Below the pieces are notes generated by a model. That model ran no database searches. It worked only from the letters and a program-made list of their open reading frames with translations, and was not told where the DNA came from. This document shows, in pieces, positions 58,409 to 64,000 of a stretch of DNA of 64,000 nucleotides; positions within the stretch are counted from its first letter, which is position 1, and the number at the start of each line of letters is the position of its first letter. Origin of the DNA: Massilia phyllostachyos (GTDB taxonomy: Bacteria > Pseudomonadota > Gammaproteobacteria > Burkholderiales > Burkholderiaceae_D); the NCBI RefSeq assembly GCF_021044825.1, contig NZ_JAJNOC010000005.1:1-64000 (forward strand), written 5' to 3'. Position numbers and translations under genes: made by a program.

Positions 58409-59017
58409 ATGCGCCCCATCGCCCTGTCCATCCTCGCCTTCCTGCTGATCTCCTCTGCCCACGCCGCCGAACCGCTCGCCGCCGTCGAACGCGCCATCGT
58501 CCCCGTCGCCGCCTGGGGCGGCACACCCGCCGATGCCAGCAAGGCGCGCCGCCACACGATCACCCAGATCACCCTGCACCACCAGGGCGAGCCGTTCAAG
58601 CCGGGCACCGACCCGCAGGCCTACCTGCGCCGCCTGCAGACCTGGTCGCGCACCACCAAGGGTTGGCTCGACATCCCCTATCACTACGTGATCGATCTCG
58701 ATGGCCGCATGTACGAGGCCAGGAATATCGACTACGCGGGCGACACCAACACCGAATACGACCCGGGCGGCCACGCGCTCATCGAGGTGGTCGGCAATTT
58801 CGAGGAGGTCGAACCGAACCAGGCCCAGTTGGATGCCGTGGTCGACCTGATGGCGATGCTGGCGTCGAAATACAAGGTGTCGATCGACGACATCAAGAGC
58901 CACCGCGACCACTCCGACAAGACCGTGTGCCCGGGCGCGAACCTGTACCGCTACGTGAAGGAGGACTACTTCCGGCACAAGGTGGCGCTGCGCCTGGCGG
59001 GCGAGCAGGCGCGGTAG
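58409..59017 (+). CDS. Exported peptidoglycan-recognition-type N-acetylmuramoyl-L-alanine amidase
   Basis: A 202-residue amidase_2/PGRP-fold protein with a signal peptide (cleavage near AHA, 18-20). Zinc ligands are expected at H57/H58 (ITLHHQGEPF) and later in KSHRDHSDKTVCPG (His and Cys); the Tyr of PYHYVID is the usual activator. It cuts the lactyl-Ala bond in murein, likely in the periplasm. ATG 58409 is chosen as the start of the signal peptide. Its TAG stop is formed by the GTAG foot of a REP palindrome. Confidence 0.92.
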   Translation: MRPIALSILAFLLISSAHAAEPLAAVERAIVPVAAWGGTPADASKARRHTITQITLHHQGEPFKPGTDPQAYLRRLQTWSRTTKGWLDIPYHYVIDLDGRMYEARNIDYAGDTNTEYDPGGHALIEVVGNFEEVEPNQAQLDAVVDLMAMLASKYKVSIDDIKSHRDHSDKTVCPGANLYRYVKEDYFRHKVALRLAGEQAR

Positions 59018-59045
59018 GGTGGTCGGCTTTCGCCGACCGCCCTAC
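59014..59045. repeat. REP palindrome carrying stop codons of both flanking genes
   Basis: GTAGGGTGGTCGGC-TTTC-GCCGACCGCCCTAC is an almost perfect palindrome with GTAG at each end. The plus-strand GTAG supplies the amidase TAG (59015-59017), and the minus-strand GTAG supplies the serine hydrolase TAG (59044-59042). As a hairpin between convergent genes it may also end both transcripts. Confidence 0.88.
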
Positions 59046-60703
59046 AGTTTGCGGCCCGGCGTGCTGCGCCCGCCCTGCTTGAGCACCATGCCCTCCCCTT
59101 CGAACACGATATCGGCATCCACGACGTTCGAGAAGAACACGGTCTCGCTCTCCGGGAAGATCTCGAGCTTGCCCTGTCCCGTGGCCTGGGCGAAGTAGCG
59201 CTCGCCCTCGCGCGTCAGCTCCATCACGAAGCCCGGGCGCAGCTCGTAGCGCCCCGCCTTCGCATCGAAGGCGGCATTGGCGATCTTGACCGCCTTGCGT
59301 GCCGGTGGCGCGTCGCCGCTGCGCGGCTCCACCTTCGCATTGCCGTCCTGGTACAGGGTCACGGAGGTGGCTTTGCCGCTGGCATCGCGCTGGAAGGCGA
59401 ACCAATCGAGGCTGCCGGGGATGAAGAATTCGTCCTTCGACGCGGCCTTGACCGGCACCGGCGGCCGCCCGCTGCGCTGCATGACGAAACCATCGCCCGC
59501 GCGCTTGAACACCCGCTGCACGCCCTTGTCGACCGTGTAGCTGCCGGCGACGGCGTCGAGCGCCGCCGCATCCAGCGCCACTTCCCTGAACTCGCGGTAG
59601 GGCTTGCCGATGGCGATGCCGGCCGCCTTGCGCGCCACCACGCCCGGATTGGCGGGGCCGCTGTCGCTGTTGGTCAGCACCGCCACGAACACCTTCTGGT
59701 CCGGGAAACGGAGTGCATGGGTGCTGAAGCCGTTGATGCCGCCGCCGTGGCCCATCGCCGCCTGGCCCTGGATCGTCGCCACGTCCCAGCCATAGCCGTA
59801 GTTGGTGGCCTTGCCGTCGGCCAGGCGGTAGGAGGTAAAGGCGCGCTGCCAGCTGGCCGGCTTGAGCAGCTTGCCGGCGGAGATGGCGGCGTCCCAGCGC
59901 GCCAGGTCGTCCACCGTCGACACCAGCGAGCCGGCCGCATAGGGCTGGCTCATGCTGAGCGGCGCGGCGGCGCCGAACCCGGTCGCCGTGCGGCTGTGGC
60001 CCGCCGCCACCGGCGCGCGGCTGCTGCCGGTCCCTTCGTAATAGGTGTCGCGCATCCCGAGCGGCGCGAACAGGCGCTGCTCGAGGAAGGCCGCATACGT
60101 CTGGCCGGAGACCTTCTCGATGATCGCCCCCAGCAGGAAGTAGCCGGAGTTGTTGTAGCGGTACTGGCTGCCCGGTTCGAAGTCGAGCGGGTCGTTCTTG
60201 AAGCTGTCGATCATCTGCGCCACCGTGAGGTCCTGCGCCATCCGCGTCACGTAGTCCGGCTTGCCGGTGTAGCTGGCGATGCCCGAGGTATGGGTCAAGA
60301 GGTGCTCGATGGTGATCTTCTTGCCGCGGGTCGGGTAGTCCGGCAGGTGCCTGGTGATGTCGTCGTCGACCGACAGCTTGCCTTCTTCCGCCAGCATCAG
60401 GATGGCGACCGCCGTGAACTGCTTGGTGATCGAGCCCAGGCGCAGCGCCATCTCCGGGGCCATGTTGACGCCCTTCGCGGTATCGGCCATGCCGTAGGCC
60501 TTGCGCAGCACCGTCTTGCCGTCCTTGACCACGATGACGGTGGCGCCCGGCGCATCGGGTTTGAAATAGGGTGCGATCGAGGCGTCGATGCGGCTGGCCA
60601 GGTCCTGCTCGGCGAGCGTGGCGGTGGCGGCGTCCCGGGCGAGTGCCGCTTGTGGGTGGCAGAGCAGCAGGACGGCGGCGCAGACGGCGGTACGGAACAG
60701 CAT
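59042..60703 (-). CDS. Class C beta-lactamase-fold serine hydrolase, copy 1
   Basis: A 553-residue exported protein with a signal peptide to ALA (about 22). The catalytic domain is of the penicillin-binding/class C type with S91-x-x-K94 (SITKQF), Y183-N-N185 (YRYNNSGY) and GHGGG in place of KTG. The C-terminal about 150 residues form a beta-domain (YELRPGFVMELTREG, in part), as in bacterial serine hydrolases of peptide or D-amino-acid-ester type. The substrate is unknown, and antibiotic resistance should not be assumed. It is the downstream member of a tandem pair. Confidence 0.92.
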   Translation of the reverse strand: MLFRTAVCAAVLLLCHPQAALARDAATATLAEQDLASRIDASIAPYFKPDAPGATVIVVKDGKTVLRKAYGMADTAKGVNMAPEMALRLGSITKQFTAVAILMLAEEGKLSVDDDITRHLPDYPTRGKKITIEHLLTHTSGIASYTGKPDYVTRMAQDLTVAQMIDSFKNDPLDFEPGSQYRYNNSGYFLLGAIIEKVSGQTYAAFLEQRLFAPLGMRDTYYEGTGSSRAPVAAGHSRTATGFGAAAPLSMSQPYAAGSLVSTVDDLARWDAAISAGKLLKPASWQRAFTSYRLADGKATNYGYGWDVATIQGQAAMGHGGGINGFSTHALRFPDQKVFVAVLTNSDSGPANPGVVARKAAGIAIGKPYREFREVALDAAALDAVAGSYTVDKGVQRVFKRAGDGFVMQRSGRPPVPVKAASKDEFFIPGSLDWFAFQRDASGKATSVTLYQDGNAKVEPRSGDAPPARKAVKIANAAFDAKAGRYELRPGFVMELTREGERYFAQATGQGKLEIFPESETVFFSNVVDADIVFEGEGMVLKQGGRSTPGRKL

Positions 60704-60745
60704 GGTCGGGATCCCCTGTGTGATTGTCGGTACCGTCGAGAATAT

Positions 60746-60765
60746 GCCCGGCAGGCGTGCCGGGC
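60746..60765 (-). terminator. GC hairpin between the tandem serine hydrolase genes
   Basis: GCCCGGCA/TGCCGGGC with a 4-base loop and no U-tract on the minus strand. Like the hairpin between the M13 copies, it may attenuate rather than stop transcription. Confidence 0.4.
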
Positions 60766-60806
60766 AAATAGCGGGCGACGAAAGGGCGTTTATGCGGTCC
60801 AGGACG

Positions 60807-62462
60807 TCAAATCCGGCGACCAGTATGGCTGCGGCCGCCCTGCCTGAAGATCATGCCGCCCTCCTCGAAGCTGATGTCGGCCTCGACGTCGCGGGCGAAG
60901 AAGCGCGATTCGCTCAAGGGGAAGATCTCGACCCGGCGCTGCCCGCTCGGCTGCAGGTAGTAGCGCCCGCCATCGCGCGAGACCTTGAGCACCATCCCCG
61001 GCTGGATTTCGTAGCGGCCGGCCCGCGCATCGAAGGCCGCGTCGCTGATCTTCGCCACTACCCGCGGCGGCGGCGCGTCTCCGCTTCGGGCATGCGCCAG
61101 CGCGCGTCCATCCTGGTGGTAGGTCACGCCGGTGGCCTTGCCGGCGGCGTCGCGCTGGAACACGAACCAGTCGACGGTGTCGGGCACGAAGAAGGTATCG
61201 GTCGACATCGCCTTGAGCACCAACGGCCCGCGACCCGGCCGCTGCAGGGCCAGGTAGTCACCGTCACGCCGGAACACGCGCTGGGGCTCCTTTTCATGCG
61301 TGTAAGCGCCCGCTACCGCGTCCAGGCTGGCGGCGTCCAGCGCCACCTCCCGGAATTCCGGGAAGGGCTTGCCGATGGCGACTGCGGCGGCGCGGCGCGT
61401 CACCACATCCGGGACCACGGTGCCGGAGTCGCTGTTGGTCAGCACCGCCACGTACACGCCCTTGCCCGGCAGCCGCAGACCATAGGAACGGAAGCCCCGC
61501 GTCGCGTCGCTGTGGCCGACCGCCGGCTCGCCCTGCACCAAGGTCAGTTCCCAGCCATAGCCGTAATTGCTGTCCTTGCCGTCCGCCAGCCGGTAGGACG
61601 TAAAGGCGCGCTGCCAGGTGGCCGGCTTGAGCAGCTGCTTGCCCACGGCCGCATCCCACTTCGCCAGGTCGTCGATGGTCGAGACCAGGGCGCCGCCGGC
61701 ATAGGACTGGTTGGCGCCGAGCGGCCGCGCCGGACCGAAACCCTGCTCGAGCCGGGTGTGCCCGGCGGCGCCCGGCCACTTGCCGCGTTCGTAGCCCTCG
61801 TAGGCCGTGTGCGTCATCCCCTGCGGCACGAAGATGCGCTGCTCCAGGAACTGGTGATACGGCTGCCCGGATACCTTCTCGATGATGGCCCCGAGCAGGT
61901 AGTAGCCCGAATTGTTGTAGCGGTACTGCGTGCCCGGCTCGAACTGCATCGGGTCGTTCTTGAACGAGTCGATCTGCGCCGCCACCGTCGTGTTCTGCGG
62001 CGCGCGCTGCGCGTAGCCCGGCCGGCCGGTGTAGCTGACGATGCCCGAGGTATGCGTCAGCAGGTGCTCGATGGTGATCTTGCGGCCCTGGGTCGGGTAG
62101 TCCGGCAGATAGGTCGTGATCTCGTCCCGCAGCGACAGCTTGTCCTCGTCCGCCAGCAGCAGGATGCCGGCGGCGGTAAACTGTTTGGTCATCGAGCCGA
62201 TGCGCAGCGCCACTTCGGGCCGCATCTTCACGCCTCGCGCGGTGTCGGCCATGCCGTAGGCGGTGCGCAGGATGGTCTTGCCGTCCTTGACGACGATGAC
62301 GGCGGCGCCGGGCGCGTCCGGCGGGAAGTAAGGGGCAAGGGTTGCGTGCAGGCGGAACGCCAGGTCCTGTTCGGCGCGCGTCAGCGGAGCGTCGAAGGCG
62401 AACGCGGCCTGCGGCCGGGACAGCAGCAGCACGGCGGCGCACAGAGCGGATCGGATGAACAT
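60807..62462 (-). CDS. Class C beta-lactamase-fold serine hydrolase, copy 2
   Basis: A 551-residue paralogue of the downstream gene. Signal peptide to AFA (about 22), S90-x-x-K93 (SMTKQF), YRYNNSGY near 180-187 and the same C-terminal beta-domain. The KTG-equivalent region reads VGHSDATRG instead of MGHGGGING, a notable change in the third active-site box that may alter substrate range. The residues around the Ser-Lys pair are nearly identical between copies. It is the first gene of the pair. Confidence 0.92.
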   Translation of the reverse strand: MFIRSALCAAVLLLSRPQAAFAFDAPLTRAEQDLAFRLHATLAPYFPPDAPGAAVIVVKDGKTILRTAYGMADTARGVKMRPEVALRIGSMTKQFTAAGILLLADEDKLSLRDEITTYLPDYPTQGRKITIEHLLTHTSGIVSYTGRPGYAQRAPQNTTVAAQIDSFKNDPMQFEPGTQYRYNNSGYYLLGAIIEKVSGQPYHQFLEQRIFVPQGMTHTAYEGYERGKWPGAAGHTRLEQGFGPARPLGANQSYAGGALVSTIDDLAKWDAAVGKQLLKPATWQRAFTSYRLADGKDSNYGYGWELTLVQGEPAVGHSDATRGFRSYGLRLPGKGVYVAVLTNSDSGTVVPDVVTRRAAAVAIGKPFPEFREVALDAASLDAVAGAYTHEKEPQRVFRRDGDYLALQRPGRGPLVLKAMSTDTFFVPDTVDWFVFQRDAAGKATGVTYHQDGRALAHARSGDAPPPRVVAKISDAAFDARAGRYEIQPGMVLKVSRDGGRYYLQPSGQRRVEIFPLSESRFFARDVEADISFEEGGMIFRQGGRSHTGRRI

Positions 62463-62590
62463 GATCGGACTCCTTTCTTGTTATGGAGTGCCGACTGTAT
62501 GGCTATGCCCTGGGCCGCCACAACCGCGAGCCGACCGGTGGCAGCGCGGATGGGCTGAATGGTCGCCCGGCGGGGGCGAACGGGAGCCTG

Positions 62591-62944
62591 TCAGGACAGC
62601 TTGGCCGAGCTCAGGATCAGCCAGCTCACGGTCATCACGACGATGCCGGTGAGCGTGACGCAGGAGCCGGTGAAGAACAGGGCCGACAGCATGGTGGCCG
62701 ACAGCACCCGCTCGAACAGGAAGCCGATCGCGAAGTCGAAGCCGGCCAGCACCGACCAGCGCCGCATATAGACCGGCAGGTAGCGGCTCATGCGGCGGTT
62801 GTGCTCATGCGCGGCGTGGCGCTCGAACAGGTCGCGCGCGCCGCTGACGTCGCGGAACAGCCAGTCGAAGAAGAGAAAGCGGTACAAGGTCTGTCCGAAA
62901 CGGTCGTTCGGGGTGTCTGGCTGGCGGTTGGGGTCAGCGGTCAT
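62591..62944 (-). CDS. Hypothetical membrane protein, 117 aa
   Basis: A protein with a soluble N-terminus (DPNRQPDTPNDRFGQTLYRF, part) and two or three C-terminal hydrophobic segments (about 66-80, 82-97 and 100-113). I do not recognise a family. ATG 62944 is preferred; an in-frame ATG at 62968 is possible. Neither has a clear Shine-Dalgarno. It is the last gene before the island-like region. Confidence 0.65.
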   Translation of the reverse strand: MTADPNRQPDTPNDRFGQTLYRFLFFDWLFRDVSGARDLFERHAAHEHNRRMSRYLPVYMRRWSVLAGFDFAIGFLFERVLSATMLSALFFTGSCVTLTGIVVMTVSWLILSSAKLS

Positions 62945-62968
62945 GATTGGCTCGACAAGGATGTCCAT

Positions 62969-63357
62969 GCGGGAGATCGATCCATGCTATGCCGAAACCT
63001 CGAAGCTGCCTTGTGCGTTACCTAACCGTGCGCAGTATACGCGTGCCGGGTCATTAGTGGCCACAAGGGTAACCGCGGTGAAACCGGTTGCCATATAGAT
63101 AACAGCGCCGTTACCTTGGCCAGCAAGTCCGCTGCGCTGGCGGCAAGCGCCGAGAGAACAACGAGCTGCCACCCTGCGACGCGGGATGTCGACCTTCATG
63201 CGTCCGAGACCGCTAGTGGAAAGAAAACTGGCGGGTACTTTGAGTACACTGTTGACAGCACATACTTCCCGAGCTATTGTTACGTCACTTCCAGGTGTAC
63301 TCGAAGTACCCGGCGCAGCGGCAACTGCGCCTAGATTGAACCTAAACTGAAAACACT
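62969..63357. other. Structured intergenic region at an apparent island boundary
   Basis: 389 bases without a convincing gene; the 72-residue frame at 63116-63334 has no ribosome binding site and no family. A nested hairpin region lies at 63058-63122 (outer arms GGCC.AAGG.TAAC and GTTACCTTGGCC, inner GGTAACCG/CGGTTGCC). A 17-bp inverted repeat lies at 63233-63249 and 63295-63311. Base composition falls towards AT here. Confidence 0.55.
63233..63311. repeat. 17-bp inverted repeat, 45-base spacing
   Basis: GGGTACTTTGAGTACAC (63233-63249) faces GTGTACTCGAAGTACCC (63295-63311), 16 of 17 positions complementary. It could be the ends of a miniature element or a recombinase/regulator site. Confidence 0.6.
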
Positions 63358-63558
63358 ATGAAACCATTTTACTTTATTCAATCGTCATCTGTCGATACTA
63401 GTCACGCGCTTATCAAACAGAAAGTAGACGAGATTCCAACGTGGATCGAGGCGGCGAACACACTGATTAAGGTCATCGATCATCACCCGTTTGGAGGACT
63501 TCTCGTTGCTCTTCTCGTGGTCTGTGTTGTCTATCTATGTAAGCCTAACCGTAACTAA
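63358..63558 (+). CDS. Small single-pass membrane protein, 66 aa
   Basis: A short protein with an N-terminal soluble part (residues 1-43), a hydrophobic C-terminal segment (about 46-60, FGGLLVALLVVCVVYL) and a short basic tail (CKPNRN). AT-rich codons differ from the chromosome. No family recognised. It starts 42 bases before an 8-bp hairpin leading to the HsdS-like gene and may belong to the same defence cassette. Confidence 0.55.
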   Translation: MKPFYFIQSSSVDTSHALIKQKVDEIPTWIEAANTLIKVIDHHPFGGLLVALLVVCVVYLCKPNRN

Positions 63559-63570
63559 GTTGCATATTTC

Positions 63571-63591
63571 GACCCCTCTCAATGAGGGGTC
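63571..63591 (+). promoter_or_regulatory. Leader hairpin that hides the ribosome binding site of the HsdS-like gene
   Basis: GACCCCTC/GAGGGGTC with a 5-base loop. The 3' arm carries GAGGGG, the only Shine-Dalgarno-like sequence (about 10 bases before the ATG at 63600). It may alternatively be a terminator remnant, as no U-tract is present. Confidence 0.45.
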
Positions 63592-63599
63592 TATACACT

Positions 63600-64000
63600 A
63601 TGATGACAACATTAGATCAAGTAGTTGATATCCGCACCTTGATGATCTTCCGTGACAAGGCACCTGTCGAGGTTGACGATGGAAACGCCCGAGTGATCTC
63701 TATTAGAGATATTGTGGCAGAGTGGCCACCAACCTTCGAAGAACTTCCTTTAGTTGAGGTAACGGAAGCACAGCTTTCTCAGAAACTGCGAGCAACTGAT
63801 ATCATCATGCCAGCACGTGGAACAAATTATCCTGCGCGAATCTTCCCAGACACAAATGAAGTAGTGTTTCCAGTTGGACAAATATATGTAATTCGTACAA
63901 CTAGCGACAATGTTCTGCCTGATTTTTTAGTTTGGTATCTAAATAGCACGTCGGCACAACAAGCTATAAGCTCGTCCGTATCTGGGGCCGTCATAAAAGC
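63600..64000 (+). CDS. Type I restriction specificity subunit-like protein (HsdS), 3' partial
   Basis: The visible 133 residues match the shape of one HsdS target-recognition domain: an early DIRTLMIFRDKAP, VISIRDI in the centre, LRATDIIMPARGTNYPARIF (the GD-type strand), a GQIYVIRT strand and VLPDFLVWYLNSTSAQQAI, then GAVIKA at the edge. That last part is the conserved segment before the coiled-coil spacer of HsdS. Codon use is AT-rich, unlike the rest of the window. The gene runs off the right edge, so I cannot see whether hsdM, hsdR or another defence module follows. It starts with two ATGs (63600 and 63603). Confidence 0.7.
   Translation, partial: MMTTLDQVVDIRTLMIFRDKAPVEVDDGNARVISIRDIVAEWPPTFEELPLVEVTEAQLSQKLRATDIIMPARGTNYPARIFPDTNEVVFPVGQIYVIRTTSDNVLPDFLVWYLNSTSAQQAISSSVSGAVIK

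Noticed and set aside
63116-63334. 72-residue frame at the island boundary
   Set aside because: No ribosome binding site, low-complexity Ser/Thr/Arg composition, and it runs across the 17-bp inverted repeat, so it is more likely non-coding.
62969-63357. tRNA or tmRNA gene as island attachment site
   Set aside because: The hairpins at 63058-63122 do not fit a cloverleaf, and there is no TTC-A-type T loop at the right place. No integrase is visible in the window.

Overview
The window is GC-rich, densely packed chromosomal DNA. Its gene content and order suggest a betaproteobacterium of the Burkholderiales, most likely Oxalobacteraceae of the Massilia/Telluria/Janthinobacterium type. The pointers are hemA-prfA-prmC, minCDE, phaA-phaB, a type 1 gshA, slmA and many single-copy Burkholderiales housekeeping genes. 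The organism is inferred from protein families only; no rRNA gene is present. One tRNA gene, tRNA-Thr(GGT), is present at 52.26 kb.

Layout: 0-8 kb holds secreted proteins: a beta-helix protein, two tandem M13 metallopeptidases and an S41 processing peptidase, with a strong small-RNA candidate between the peptidases. 8-17 kb is lipid and carbon-storage metabolism: a KAS III-like synthase, FadH, and PhaA/PhaB of polyhydroxybutyrate synthesis, plus a prolyl aminopeptidase and a D-amino-acid-type deaminase. 17-25 kb holds cell division (MinCDE), an atypical orphan response regulator, haem synthesis and translation termination (HemA, PrfA, PrmC) and DsbB. 25-37 kb holds a DUF885 peptidase, GshA, an HDAC-fold protein lacking its metal ligands, Kup, RarD, EttA, a REP-associated transposase (RAYT) and an acyltransferase. 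37-49 kb is a run of small envelope, redox and repair genes (AlkB, MAPEG, MgtC, PepP, Hpt, nitronate monooxygenase, a HAD-UbiA fusion). 49-63 kb contains an RHH repressor with a clear operator next to a PHB-depolymerase-type esterase, ArgB, SlmA, PabBC, OmpW, a periplasmic glutathione peroxidase, a PGRP-type amidase and two tandem class C serine hydrolases. From about 63 kb the base composition becomes AT-richer and an apparent island begins, with a small membrane protein and the start of a type I restriction HsdS-like subunit cut by the window edge.

Working together: MinCDE and SlmA are two division-site selection systems about 35 kb apart. PhaA/PhaB and the 49.9-kb esterase belong to storage-polymer turnover, but no phaC synthase is in the window. 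HemA feeds tetrapyrrole synthesis, and PrmC methylates PrfA. The periplasm is well represented (M13, S41, DsbB, GPx, amidase, OmpW).

The most interesting non-coding signals are: a REP/REPIN family plus its probable RAYT, in which the GTAG ends of the repeats supply the TAG stop codons of three genes; a CpxR/OmpR-like direct-repeat box (CTTAC-N5-CTTAC) found at three intergenic sites, one beside the small-RNA candidate; a perfect 20-bp operator over the RHH gene start site; and two leader hairpins (OmpW, HsdS-like) that would bury the ribosome binding site. I found no CRISPR array, rRNA, prophage or intact insertion sequence.
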